A DNA stretch of 64,000 bases from Isoetes taiwanensis (taxonomy: Eukaryota > Streptophyta > Lycopodiopsida > Isoetales > Isoetaceae): assembly GCA_021234155.1 (NCBI GenBank), contig JAJEKV010000028.1, positions 14,188,168 through 14,252,167 on the forward strand. The letters are read 5' to 3'. The translations under genes and the position numbers were made by a program. Below the pieces are notes generated by a model. The model ran no database searches and was not told where the DNA came from. It saw only the letters and a list, made by a program, of their open reading frames with translations. Positions 1 through 11,647 of this stretch are shown piece by piece (the first letter of the stretch is position 1; every line of letters starts with the position of its first letter).

Positions 1-105
1 CTAATAGCGGATGAGCAAGCATGTACAAATCCAACCGCGGCCCGGAAGGGGGCGGCCTCTTCTCATCTTAGCATTATTTATGACCTCTATGACACAATGC
101 GACTA

Positions 106-1660
106 ATAAGAATAGAATAGAATAGAATAGTTTTTTTAACGTCCACGGAGACCAATAGGTCATGGGACCCATACAATGGACTAGTACAATCATTACTACT
201 AGGATTAAAAAACCCCTGGCCCGAAAGGTTTTCAAGGGAAAAACCTTTGCAGTAATGATGATAGTAGACAAGCGGAGATAATGACTACCGAGGGCTCGAT
301 AATTGCGATGTTTATCTAGAACCTCAAGTATGTATATAACAAGTCATGCAATGATGGTGCTCCGAGGAGTTGTGGAAGCGTGGAATGGAATGCTAAGGTC
401 AAAAAAATGATTCGAACTATCTCAAAAGCGGGGCAACTCGAAAGAGTATGGCTTTCATCTTCAATAACATCAGAATGGCGGCAAAGCAGACACATAGTCT
501 CGCTTCAAATTGCGTGCGGTACCGCTCCCATCTACATCTCAATCAACGTAGCTGTGGGACCCCGCATGCAATAGCTACAAGCTTGTTCTGGACAATGAAG
601 CAAGCAAATAAGCTTGGGGCCCCGTGCCAAGATGGGATTTATGTGTGCATGATAATGACCAATTTTCACTTGGGCCAAAATAATCTGCGTCCCATATCTT
701 TTTGAGAAAAATGACCATTGAGATATTGTTGCAAAAGCTTCGGGGATCCGATCGGCAAAGCATCGGGCGATTAACTCTGGTTTACCTGACCAATCCGCAA
801 ACCATGTAGTGCAATGCTCTTTCCAACATCGTTTCAAACGAGGGAGATTCACCATGGCAAGTGCAAAACGGGATACCTAACATCATCCATGTGGTGCACC
901 TTGCGGATATAGTGGAGATGGCGCTTCATGGCGAGAATGTTGAAGAGGCCAAAACACCTCTCTTGTAAAAAGAATAGCATAGGGCACACCGTTGTTTTAA
1001 CTCCGAGGTCGTAAGTGAGAAAGGACTTTTGCACCTGCTCCAAGCTCTTCCAAGCACTAGCAATGGCGGGCCCCACACTTGAGAACCATCTGATAAAACA
1101 GGCTCTACCAAAGCCCAAAACAAGTGGGCTTTCCGTGGCCAATCATGAATTTCTTGAAAAACAATTGTTTTGCATTGCATAGAGTGCTCTCCATCCAGCC
1201 GACCACCAGCTTGGTAACACCGCTTGTTCCCCAAATTGTGTTCTTCTGAGAATTCTATACCAAGATACTTGTAGCTATCTACAACTTCAACTTCCGGCTA
1301 TCATAGTGCATAGGGGAACATTGTGGCGAGAAGATTGAACTACCAAAAGCTTGGTCTTTTGGAGATTAACGGACTGTGTTCTCACAAAAAGCGTCGCGAG
1401 CATATAAATGTTGCTTGCATACTAGCGGCGGTATGTGCGAAAGTGAAACATCATCGGCATACATAAGTTGCCTAATGATATAGTGTGCCAAATGTGGACC
1501 TCCGCCGCCATGATTATCAAGTCATTCTTCCAATTGATCAATGTACAAGCCAAAGAGTGTAGGAGATAAAGGGCAACCCCGGCGAACTCCAATATTGCTA
1601 GTGATTTGAGACTACGATCTTTGAAGATAAGTATCACTACATCGATGAGTCTAACAAGAT
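106..1660 (-). mobile_element. LINE copy A, 5'-truncated 3' half of ORF2
   Basis: Minus-strand non-LTR retrotransposon remnant. Reading leftwards from about 1,650, frames contain a reverse-transcriptase palm with LEFAGV- and YADDV-like remnants near 1,440-1,590, then the connecting region around 1,060 (LEQVQKSFLTYDLGVK), then the C-terminal region near 640-800. The same peptides occur in LINE copies B, C and D in this window, which is the main support. Several frameshifts and stops break it, so no protein is expected. It ends at 139-170 with a short self-complementary segment and a T-rich run, followed by an (AATAG)n tract at 111-130, the reverse complement of the tail of copy C. The 5' part (endonuclease, ORF1) is absent, as is usual for incomplete target-primed reverse transcription. 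Confidence 0.85.
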
Positions 1661-1678
1661 GCTTTTGAGTTTATTAAC

Positions 1679-1901
1679 ATGTCCACAAAGACACAAGTGT
1701 TACGTATATCATATAAATATCCTCGCATATAAGGACACACACCGAAATGAAGGAAACTTTTTTAACATATACCATTCTTTGGACGTAAAAAATTTTTATG
1801 TCCACAAAGACACAAGTGTTACGTATATCATATAAATATCCTCGCATATAAGGACACACTTGAAATGAAGGAAACTTTTTTAACATATACCATTCTTTGG
1901 A
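1679..1901. repeat. Tandem duplication, about 120 bp unit x2
   Basis: Two nearly identical copies start at about 1,679 and 1,799 (period 120). Both run from a shared GTCCACAAAGACACAAGTG start to ACCATTCTTTGGA. High identity suggests a recent local duplication. Apparent minus-strand reading frames here are low-complexity and not convincing genes. Confidence 0.9.
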
Positions 1902-1936
1902 GTAGAGAAGACCACAATGTCTTCTCTACTCCAAAG
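1895..1936. repeat. Perfect 18 bp inverted repeat (hairpin)
   Basis: The arms at 1895-1912 and 1919-1936 are perfectly complementary, separated by a 6-base loop. The left arm overlaps the end of the second tandem copy. No flanking gene suggests a terminator or a small-RNA role. Confidence 0.85.
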
Positions 1937-4925
1937 TCTCAAAATCTCACCTAGAGGGGTCCATTAAGCAATAATGACGTAAATGAAAATGATAGATCTC
2001 ATATAGCATGACTTCGGGTTGATAGAATTAGGTACACAGGAAACATTTATTTGCATTTTATTTTATTTTTTAAATTAGAAGATTTATAACCTTTGTAATT
2101 ACTAAAAGAAGGATGTGGTTGTGAACAAGTGTCTTTCTTACAATATTTCACTACCTGAGATAGCACGCAAAGGTTTGGATAAAGTGATTGGTTAAATTGG
2201 AAACAAAATGAAGATGTTATACCATTGAGATATTGGCCTCCTAGCTGCAAGAAAGTTCTAGTGTGGAAGTATTTCATTGACATGTGGCAAAAACTAGTCA
2301 ACCAAGCGTTACAAATTCTGTATTGCAAAATATCACAACTTCAATTAGTTGGTTTTCCTCCCACAATTTCGTTTCCCTCATTTCTTGCTTTAACAATGGA
2401 AGTAAAACTTCGGCGATCTGATTACTTATATTTGAGAAACCAACTTTGATTAAATGTATTTGCCGAGCTGCTTTGCCATCATAGTGCACACACAACCAAC
2501 CCGGGCAGCTCGAATCAATTAGTGGACCACTTCCCATGACATAGCGATCTTTGTTGTTGCAACAACCAACATGCTATTAATAACAAAAGAATGCATTAGG
2601 TTCTACACTTCAACACATTCCAAAAATTGCTTTTTAGAAATACTACTACATATGCCATCTTTACTAGAATGAATAAACTAAAGTGCAGTTTTACTCAATG
2701 ACAAGGATCAATTTAAAAGCAGTTCGGGACATATTCCACAACACAAAAGACTTCGGATCTGGATTTCGAACCTTTTGCTCGCTTTAATTTGGTCTTCGAA
2801 AGTTCAGAATAGCACCTTCCATAATAGTGAATGCTCGAATTAAGACCTGGGATGCTCTGCTGCAAGCCCCGATTACGTCTCAACCCTTGGCCTATAATTA
2901 ACTTTGCCCGAGATTCCACTTGTTAGAGGTTCCACATGTTATTTGATTTGCTGTTTGCTCGTCCCTGAATAATAAAACTTCGCAGAACAACGAAATTAGT
3001 TTCTGCTTCTCTAGCCATGGACTTTGTTGCAAGATCTAGCCCCCTCTATTGCCTCCTTTATTGATGTTGCAAGTACAAATTGAAAGCCTTATTCTAACGT
3101 ATCCTACAACGCTTCTTACTGGGACTTACCTGCTTCATAGTTATCTAGAGAATCCTTTTATTGTGCCTCATGCTCAAATGCTTATAACACAAATGCGCAC
3201 ACACTGTTGTATTCTTGTTGCATGCAATGGCTCCCAACCACCATCGCAAGGGAACTGGCTCCGCCTCCAGAAGCTTCTCGCGACCCTAGAAACAAGGATG
3301 ATCGGAACACCAAATGTGGTGATGGTAGAAACTCGGAAACAAAATATGCTTTAGAATCTAAGAAAGAAAATGACCACAAAAGATTGGAGCCCAAAAGCCA
3401 AGATGCTATTCACAATGCCATATGCAACAAGAGTTCAGTATGCTACTGAGGAGACTAATTTTCTGGAGCGAGACTGATTTTTCTGGAGTTCTTTGAAATT
3501 CCCCAACCGTAGATGCCGAAAATAAAAGATTTGAGGGACAGGATTTTTTTTAGCTTACGTGACAGGACACGTGGCATAGTTAGAATTGCAGCAAAGTGTG
3601 CACCTCGGGTTAGACAACTCTGCTAAAGAATCAATATCTCTGTCGTACTGTTAACGGAGCAACTGGACAAGATCAACGATGGCTTTTCTTATATGCATTG
3701 CTCATACTGTTGTCTTGAAGTCTTGCAATGGAATAGGTAAACCTCTGAACTTAGGTCTTTGCGAATTAAGCCTCCAAATGCCCCGATTTTTTTGTTGAGC
3801 TTGATTCTGTGCGGTACATGCTTTTCTAAGGTCCAAACATATTGCTAAGGCTCGCGCTTTGCTTGGCCATGTTTCTGTATCTCAAGATCCCTGCAGCAAA
3901 GATGGGAGCTGGGAGCTGTGACCGAATTTAAGAGCTGGGAGACTGAATTTAAGAGCTGGGACCTTGTCTCGTATCAGGGAGGCATAGAACTTTTTGCCTG
4001 GATTGATCTGCACAGGCCCAATGCTTAAGATTTTGGAATGGGGGCTGGGATTGTGACCTTTAATACTACAAGACTGCTATCTTTCGGTCTGTAGTTCTTT
4101 CCTTTCATTCTACCTCAAGTTTTGGCATTCCAACCTTGACGCCTAGCAATGGTGGGGAGGAATGCACTGGAAGGCACATAAGATGCATAACTCCATGTTC
4201 TGAGTTGGACAAGCTAAGCAGGATATAGTGGGAATGACTGCGGCAAGCGAATCAACGAGGCGAGGTCAAGCCAAATTCACATCGAATTTGTGGAGAATGT
4301 CTGAAAGTATGCCGATTTTAGTGGTTTGCTAGAAAACTGGAAATGCTGGAGATCTTGAAGGCACATGGATGTTAGTTTTTGAAGTGCGCATAGTTTCCAG
4401 CCGTTGGTCTTGACCTTCCGGCCAGCGGCCACCATTCGATAGGTGGCCATATCACGGTTTCCACTTTGTGGCTATTTTGTTCGATAGCTTATCACGGTTG
4501 CCACAACAATTTTTTGTATTGTTTCTCAACATCTTTTCGTAAATTTGATACACAAACTTGCTTTTTTTTTCATTTTTGTAGATTTGTGATAGCTTCATGC
4601 ATTTTTGTTGTTGTTTTTAGATTTGAATATGACATTGATTACTTGATTTTTAGCCTTTGCGACTATCTAAACTCTTCCGCGCAGTCGGATGGTCAATGAC
4701 ACTCGGATTTTGATTTTCTTTTCACCTTCATACATTTGCAAAGCATAATATGCCTCTATATGTGATTGGCATTCTTTAATTTGCCAAAATAGTATCTAAG
4801 AAGACCAGCCTTTTGCAAAATGTGGTGACTTGGAATTCAATTGTTTTAGATATATACATCATGTCAACTTAGAAGAAGAGAATCGATGCGAGTCTGAGGT
4901 TAATTTCATGGAATTTTGTTACACA
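1937..4925. other. No recognisable gene; AT-rich intergenic DNA
   Basis: Short reading frames on both strands (for example 2,298-2,537 and 2,713-2,919 minus, 3,207-3,449 plus) show no domain I recognise and have no consistent splice structure. A 22 bp unit built on GAATTTAAGAGCTGGGA is repeated in tandem around 3,905-3,961. A T-rich stretch lies at 4,560-4,630. Decayed gene or element fragments are possible, but I cannot name any. Confidence 0.5.
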
Positions 4926-5079
4926 TAACATGGGTTGGGAAAGCAAGCCCTAGGGCTCACAGTTTCCCCTCCTCACTCTAGCGCCCTCCTCACTCTCTCT
5001 CTAACGCCCTCACTGCCCTTGCATAGAGCCCCCTTGCTTTGCCCCTTTACGGCTTTCTCTCTCTAGGGTTTACAATCTC

Positions 5080-5295
5080 TCTCTAGCCCCAAAACCCCAA
5101 ACCTCCAAAGCGGGCTCGCCTTGCGTCTTTGACTCCCCAAATTGGATTCTAAACACCCTTTTCACGGCCGAGCCCCCCTCAAACTTTGGAAACCCCCAAA
5201 CCCCAAACCCCCAAAGCGTGCTCTGCGCGTTTTGAGTCCCCAAATTGGATTCTAAGCACCCTTTTAGCGACAAGAGACCCTCAAACTTTGGAAGT
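5080..5295 (+). repeat. LINE B 5' UTR tandem repeat, 103 bp x2
   Basis: Two diverged copies, with the CCCCAAATTGGATTCTAA core at 5,135 and 5,238 (period 103), sit directly before the ORF1 start at 5,296. Each is preceded by a C-rich CCCCAAACC stretch. Monomer repeats in a LINE 5' UTR are known as internal promoter units in other LINE families; that role here is inference. Confidence 0.75.
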
Positions 5296-6900
5296 CATGG
5301 CCCACGGAAGATGGGCTAGCACAGGAAACCCAAAGGCGGGGCACGCCATAAGCGGTCCCGTCGGCAATCATGGGCGGGGAGTCATCCTCCATGAAGAAGG
5401 AGGCTTCGGGCTAAGGCTAAAGGCCCCCCCGGCAGCGACCGGCCCGGCCGGAAGGGATTCATTGCTCGGACCACCACGGGGAACTCACCTTTTCGGCGGT
5501 GGAATTGGACCCGCGTCAAAGCGGGCGTGGAGGCTAACGATGCGTATTGAGGCTAACGGTGCAGCAGGCATGGTAGTGGAGATGGAGTCCTCGGCACCCC
5601 ATGTGCTTTCGAAAGGCAACGGTGGTCGAAAGAACCGCATCACAGGTGCGGAACCAGCGCCGAATACGTAGAAGATGGCCTTGGCACGGCACGCCGGCGG
5701 CAGCAGGCCGGCGGGGCTTCGGCCCGACATGCGGGCCGCCCTGAACTTCTGTGTTCATCACTCACGGACACCATGACGGGAGAGGAGGCGGACAATGCAT
5801 GAGGCGATGGTCCGCGGTGTCACCGGCTTCGGTCGAGAAGGTTGAGGCCACCACCACCATGGTGGAAGCGCGATTGCTGCTCTGCGAGCGGCCGGAACGA
5901 CTTTGGGTTCTTGATGCGATCCGGGCAACAAGCCGCGGCTCACGGGCCCGTGTCTTTGGGGCTCGAAACGCGCTCTCGCTACCCGAGCACGGGCTCCGGG
6001 GTTGCGGCGGCCATCCATAGAAGGCGGGGCGGGGTCTCCCCTCACAGGAGTTCATAGTGAGCTGCGGCGGTCTGCAGGCGGGGAGATGTGCTGCGGCCAG
6101 CCGAGCCACACCAGAGCCCCGTACTCCCGGAAACTTCCCGCGGGGCGAGGGGCGGCTCGGTCGCTACCCCACTGCACCCGGCCTCCCCAGCCAGCGGGGA
6201 CCACACCTGCTGCTTGCCCCGCCTCAAGCCACCCGCCATCCGGCCACCACCCGGCCCCCGGCCCGGGCCACAGGCCCTCGCCCACCTTTGACGGGCAGCT
6301 TGAGAACTCAAGAGCACGGTGAGAGACCACAATCACGGTAGTCGGGGCATGCGAGCGGGGAGGGGGAGAGTCTGCGCCCACAACATCCGAACACACACTA
6401 TCTCGATCGGATGACATTCCCAGGCCAGTTCACATTTCTCGAGCAGCCCGCCATGGGGCTAAGCGGCGGGGTTAGATTGGCCGCATTGTCATATTCTTGA
6501 TTTCTTGGATCTTGCAGTCGCGTGATGCCATATTAGCGCCCGGGGGCAAGATCTTTGAAGGGGACATCCCTCTATGTGGACCGGGGACCTCACACCCTTT
6601 AGGAGGGGAGGCCTGTGAGGCGAGGAAGCTTGTCGGGGTCGGGAGGCATTACGCCACCAAGGGGTGCAGCGGGGATTGGTTAGGCGGGATGCACATTATC
6701 CACCACCACCTTTCGCTGCTGCAGAACCCGAACCCCCCAACCCGCTTGGGTGAGCGTGGCCACATTACGCTTCTCCTACCCGCGGCCCTCCCTCTCCCCG
6801 CTACTACTCCACGCTCCCTCCACGACCTATGCCCTCTCGACCACATCTTTGCCTCCGGCTCCATCTACTTCTCACTTTCGGCCTCTGCTTCCCGTCCTCC
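5296..6900 (+). pseudogene. LINE B ORF1 (nucleic-acid-binding, gag-like), broken
   Basis: The first ATG after the 5' UTR repeats, at 5,296, opens a frame that runs to 5,671 and begins MAHGRWASTG. It is rich in Gly, Pro, Ala and Arg. Beyond 5,671 coding-like composition continues in shifting frames to about 6,900, where the endonuclease domain begins. No zinc-knuckle or RRM motif is readable with certainty, so assignment rests on position between the 5' UTR and the endonuclease. The boundary between ORF1 and ORF2 is not resolvable because of frameshifts. Confidence 0.5.
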
Positions 6901-6929
6901 CCAGCGACTTCGAGTGCGCATACCCGCGG

Positions 6930-7790
6930 CTGGCGACAAATAGGAATTGTGCCTCGGGTGGTCTCATGGAATTGTCGAGGCTTCCTTTGGCGAAGGGGGC
7001 CGGTCTCAACTTCGCGTGGCGGCCGATATGGATCTCATCTTTCTCATGGAGACATGCGAGCATCTTTGGCATAGGCTACGATCTGTAGGGTTACCAACAT
7101 TTCTCGGTCTTCAATACATGCGGGGACGGAGGGGTCATGGTGGGGTTGCTTGCTACTACCGGACAACCTTGGCACATTCGGTTACCCTCGAGAAAACAGA
7201 CGCGAACCTGGCCGATACTTGTGGGTTCGTGTGCATAATACCCGATGGCAACCCTCTTTTTACGGCCGCTTTTATTTCCCTCATCGCGAGAGAGCACCTT
7301 CTATCGCAGCCACCCGTCTGGATAGGATGGACCCTTATGTCGATCTATATGATGACATCTCTGGCCCTGAAGCTGTTGGGTAGGAGATCGTCCTTCTTGG
7401 GGATTTCAATGCATGGGCCGGGAATAGAGCAGCCCATGAGACTTGACCCCTCGGCGATGTCCTGCTGGCTTCGTCCCGAAACAACACGGCCCGCGAGGAT
7501 CAGATGGCCCGGCCGGGTCACTTTGGCTTTGGCGGTTGCTCTGCTATGTGGTATTTTGACTTGATAATTTACAGCGGCTGTCCGCGGTGGCCGCTTCTGA
7601 AAGTGCACATGCGAGCGGGGACAATCGGTAGGGGGAGGGTCTAGTGTGGTGGACTATGTGCTGTAGTTGCGCCAAAATATGCATCTCATCGGTCGTTTAG
7701 GGTGGGCACCCGGCGGTCGAGATGAGGAGGTCGACTCGGATCACCTCCCACTTTATTTGGACATGGTTTGGCAAGCGCGGAACCCCCACT
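6930..7790 (+). pseudogene. LINE B ORF2, AP endonuclease domain
   Basis: Endonuclease/exonuclease/phosphatase fold that nicks target DNA for target-primed reverse transcription. Recognisable pieces in order are VSWNCRGF at about 6,960, the LFLMET-type stretch near 7,040, the LGDFNAWAG metal-binding strand near 7,400-7,425, and the SDHLPLYLD histidine motif near 7,735-7,760. They fall in different frames, joined by at least four frameshifts, so the protein is dead. Spacing fits a typical domain of about 230 residues. Confidence 0.85.
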
Positions 7791-8079
7791 ATGCCAGACC
7801 CCTCACCATCCTCGGTTGTGACTAGATTATGGCGGCGGAGAGGGACTACGCCAAGATGCTCATGGATGCCACCGGCAATTCTGCGGACCCCCACTAGAGC
7901 GGCGAATGGAGCCGGTTGACCCGCTATTCGGGGATGCGGCGGGCGGTGCTTTGGCGGACCCCGCATCGCCGCTCGGGGTCAGCAATATTTCCGCGTAACC
8001 AATGGTTTGATCGCGGAGTGTAAACATAAGCACCGGCTCGTCACATTACGGATCCAGTGCTAAACTTGCGGCCACCACC

Positions 8080-9120
8080 ACGATGCAGCGCCCATCGGAA
8101 GGAGACAAAGCGCGGTACCTTATCGAGCATCATGGGGAGATGTTAGACTGGCTTGGACACTCATCCTCGAACCTTTTGGCGCGAGAGTGTTTGAAGGCCA
8201 GCCCAACCTCTGAGGAGACATCACACGGGCGGTGGGAGCGGTACTGCGGCTCTATGACCCACCCGGGGGCCAGCGTCGCCCATACCCCCGGGATGGCCCC
8301 ATTGGTTCTCGCGGAGGAGGATGTTGTGGAGGGCACAGCTTGGTGGCTAATGGGAAGGCGGTGACCTCGATGGTATCTTGGCCGAGGGATTACTCAAATG
8401 GGCGAGGCGGCCGGCAGTGCGATCCTCACTACCCTATTCAGCGAGCATTGCGGGGAGGTTTCCCAGACAATGGACCACAAGCGAGGTTGTCCCCATTCAC
8501 AAGGCGGGCTACCCACCTTTGTCCGACCAATTCAGGACGATCATATGGTCGATTCGGTATTTGCCAAGCGGTTGGTTGGCATTCTCGGCGGCGATTTGAC
8601 CCGTAGGCGGACGGCGGATGTCGAGAGCCCTCACACAAGCGGGCTTTGGACCCGCCACTCAGCGATTGACCATATCTTTACTTTGTAGGCGATTGAAGGC
8701 GGTAGGAACCATCGGCGGGACTTGTATTAGCGCTTTGTGGACTTCGCGAAGGCTTTTGTCGGTCCCGGGGAAAAGCTATGGGCTAGGCTGCGCGTCAGCG
8801 GGGCTGCCGCTGCACATCGCGAGAATGCCATATCTGGTATCTGCGAGTTGTTTTGGCGGGATCGGCCAAGCCAGGCCAAGCATTCACCCGTAGTATCGAG
8901 TCGGGGGCTGCCCCTCTCACCAACACTTTTGGCCTCTACATTGATCGGTTAGAGCCACGGCTTCTGAGCATGGGGGATGGCATCGATTTTGCACCGGGTC
9001 ATCTGCCGGCTCATCTATCTGCGGGCGATGTTGACCTTCGGCCCACACCCGAAGCTATGCGGTCTCATCACGGATGCCCTAGACACATTCTATCGGGCTC
9101 TGGACATGCGGCGTGAATCG
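8080..9120 (+). pseudogene. LINE B ORF2, reverse transcriptase domain
   Basis: Non-LTR reverse transcriptase. Visible blocks: a fingers region near 8,450-8,520 (WTTSEVVPIHKAG), the FVDFAKAF block A near 8,737, a GLPLSPTL block B near 8,905-8,925, FGLYID just after, and a degenerate YADD motif read as AGDVDL near 9,028. Frames change repeatedly. The catalytic YxDD has lost its first aspartate in the current reading. Closest relatives in this window are copies A, C and D. Confidence 0.85.
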
Positions 9121-9453
9121 GCCAAGACCGGGGTGGTTTCATATCCACTTCATGCCACCCCGCGCCTCCTGCACTCACATATCGGGGGGGCCCGACTGTA
9201 GAGTCCACGCCCACCTACAAGTACCTAGGGGTGGAGTTCCCCCTGCAGCTCTGTTGGGGCGTCCATCCGCTTCTTGGTGTGACGGCTGGAAAGGCGCTTT
9301 ATGCCATGCATAACAACGATCACCGGCGAGAGCTCTATGATTGGGGCCATCGGTCACATCACGTTTTGAACCTTTGGTGAGCTGTCATACATGCGGGGTC
9401 GAGGTTTGGGGCCCAATCGTCTCTTTGGCGACTGGAATGACTTGGGCGGTCTT

Positions 9454-10963
9454 TGTGGCGTTCGATGCGATATCACGGTCTCAAGGCGTATACCGTATTG
9501 CCGAATCAGCAGCGTACCGTCATTCAATCAACGCGTGTCTGCCGGCGTGTAGCCAAGCAAGTAGCGCCCTAGGGGCAACTTGCAAGGTGCTTTTACTAAT
9601 GTCGCACTTTAACCATTAACCTTTAAGAGGCATACCAAGGGTCATAGAAACCCTAAACCTAAGCGATAGCCTATGTAAAGCAACCAAACCCTAATTCTTC
9701 CCTTTTTAGTCCCGCGAACCTTCCGAGCTTCAGTTCGCGCGCCTCAAGAGTCAATTCCGACTCCCAAGAACTGCCTGTGCGCTCTAGCTCGTCAGATTCC
9801 CTTTCCGACCGCATCTCCAAGCAAGACAGTGACATGGACGCATTCGGATCAAGAGGAGCAAGCCAAGGACTAGGTATTTCGTCAATTCAATAGTCTAATC
9901 CGCCTTCCGGGCATAGAGTTAGCATGTTTAGCCTATTGAATTGCCCATAACAGCCACATAGGACCCCAGATAGTGAGCCCTAACTAAAGAACATAACTTC
10001 TATGATGTAGATTAGATATTATTCTTTAGTTCTATAATGATGTGATGGATGGATGATCTCTGTGGACTCATTGTATTGGGAAGGGGGTAGAGACCTCTGA
10101 CTTAGTAGTTGATGCTCCTAGCTAGTCCCTTTAGTGCATTACTAGTATTAGGCACTGTGTACAAGAACCACACACAGGTTGTGGGTGAAGGGGCGGGCCC
10201 GGCTCGAGAAGGAGGTTAGGTGTTGACTCTTGAGCGATCCCCACGGTGTGTAATGTCTATCGGGGATCCTTGTGGACTAGGTCTAATGGCTTTGCCCTTT
10301 GAGTGCGGGTAAGGCATGGGCTCGACACCCGTGGGGTGATCGTCACTCTCCGGTGGGTTCAAGTCGAATAAAGGGCGGTGGCTCTCTAGTCACCTTGAGT
10401 CGGCATGGAGATCTCACGGAGGAAGTGATCCCTACCTATCGGGCGGGGAGATGCAACCCGGGGAATAGCCCCTTTGGCTATGCATCCGGCCGACTCTGGT
10501 CGGGTCCCAAATACTCTTCAACCTACTGCGCAAAGTGTGCACGGGGAGGATGGAGTGGACTACCTAAGCCATGTTCTCATGCCCGCCAAATCCATTGCCA
10601 TGAATTACATGCGCAATGAACTCTGGAGACCAAGCCCGTCGGTCATTCCCTTGAGTCGAGCCTTGGGTAGGATTCCCCATGTGATGTCTTGATCTTTGTC
10701 TATCTGCGGATATGTGATGAGCTATCCTTGAGATGGTTATGTGATGTTGATGTTGTATCTTGACATGTATGTTTTAAGCTTCAGCGACTAGGTAGGCCAC
10801 GAGGAAGGCGGGGTAAATGACCCCTTCATTCTTCCCACTTTGGAACTCATCAAGGTTGCCGTGTCGTGGAGGGGCCACATGTCGGGTATGGAGCTGGTAT
10901 GGGGGATGAACTCATGTTTGTATACGGTCGCGGGCCTTATATATATGAGTAAGGGGGCGTCCA
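9454..10963 (+). repeat. Chromovirus 5' LTR
   Basis: Aligns along its whole length with 20,748-22,256. Both copies begin TGTGGCGTTCGATGCG. The left copy ends near CGTCCAC just before the primer binding site, the right near CGTCACA. About 1,510 bp, long for the group. Differences between the two LTRs are mostly small indels at CAG/CTG/CCG sites. Confidence 0.9.
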
Positions 10964-10966
10964 CGG

Positions 10967-10984
10967 TGGTATCGAGCTATGTTC
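10967..10984 (+). promoter_or_regulatory. Primer binding site, tRNA-Met(i) type
   Basis: TGGTATCGAGC starts three bases after the LTR end. It matches the common plant retrotransposon PBS TGGTATCAGAGC with one base missing. Its position fixes the 3' boundary of the left LTR. Confidence 0.75.
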
Positions 10985-11162
10985 TTGGAGACCAAGAGCA
11001 AAGCACGACCATGCTCCCATAGTACTAACTTGATAGGATCCTCAAACCTCGAAAAATGGGAAATGTTTTTCTCATTTTTGTAGTAAATACTAAGTTAGTA
11101 GAGTTAAGAGAATTGGAACATAAAAGATTAAAAATAGTGAGCGAATCCTTCTAAAGCAAGAA

Positions 11163-11226
11163 GGTCTCACCCGCAGCGCCCGGACCAAAACCAAAACTCA
11201 GTTTTGACACGAGCAGCGTGTGAACC
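11163..11226. repeat. Leader palindrome P1
   Basis: Imperfect two-level hairpin: outer arms GGTCTCACCCGCAGCGCC and GAGCAGCGTGTGAACC, inner arms CAAAACT-like and AGTTTTG. First of four copies of the same motif (others at 11,373, 12,973 and 13,173). Confidence 0.7.
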
Positions 11227-11372
11227 ATTGAACCAAAACACCTTAAAAGTTGATGAATTTCAGAAAAAAATAGCGTGCTAATTCGAATTTTAAGCTAATA
11301 ACTAGCGGATTAGTATATTACACTTCTAGAAACATGCTTAGAAAGCATAAAATTTAGCATCAAAATCCATCA

Positions 11373-11440
11373 TGTCTCTGCGTCGGCGCCCGGGAGCAAA
11401 ACCAAGACTCTAGGTTTTGATCACGAGCAACATCAATGAA
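11373..11440. repeat. Leader palindrome P2
   Basis: Second copy, the most decayed in its right outer arm. The inner stem CAAAACC-AAGACTCT-AGGTTTTG is well kept. It lies about 170 bp before the TATA box of the first leader cassette. Confidence 0.65.
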
Positions 11441-11541
11441 CCATAAGAATAGAAAATTCTAAATTAAGCCCATGTAATAGGTTAATAAGTGTCTTGGCTC
11501 ACCTAAAAAGAGTAGTTTGAAATTTGACCTAAAATGGCATC

Positions 11542-11549
11542 TATAAATA
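11542..11549 (+). promoter_or_regulatory. TATA box of leader cassette A
   Basis: TATAAATA lies 106 bp before the ATG of the histone-fold ORF. Downstream sequence (TCTGCTC...GGCGATTTT) matches the region after the second TATA box at 13,434. Promoter function is inference from motif and duplication. Confidence 0.55.
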
Positions 11550-11647
11550 GATCTAGATCCCCCTCATTTCCGTTTCCTCTTTAGAAATCTGCTCCCGCTC
11601 CCTAAAGGGCGATTTTGGCCCCGGACATCGGATCGAGGCCGTCAAAC

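Larger units (their letters stand above)
4930..9453 (+). mobile_element. LINE copy B, 5' part (interrupted by chromovirus)
   Basis: Plus-strand non-LTR retrotransposon with 5' UTR, ORF1, AP endonuclease and reverse transcriptase in the usual order. The reading breaks at 9,453, where a Ty3/gypsy LTR starts, and resumes at 22,257 with the continuation of the same polypeptide (QKAFLARALGVK). Without the insertion the element would be about 5.5 kb, close to full length for this type. Many single-base frameshifts and stops make it non-autonomous. Base composition is much richer in G and C than the flanking DNA. The 5' boundary at about 4,930 is approximate because no clear target duplication was found. 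Confidence 0.85.

Noticed and set aside
5485-6420. Several overlapping frames of 70-120 codons on both strands
   Set aside because: GC-rich shadow frames within LINE B ORF1; no domain, and they overlap each other on both strands.
10355-10370. tRNA gene suggested by a GGTTCAAGTC B-box in both LTRs
   Set aside because: No cloverleaf or A-box at the right distance; it is simply LTR sequence.
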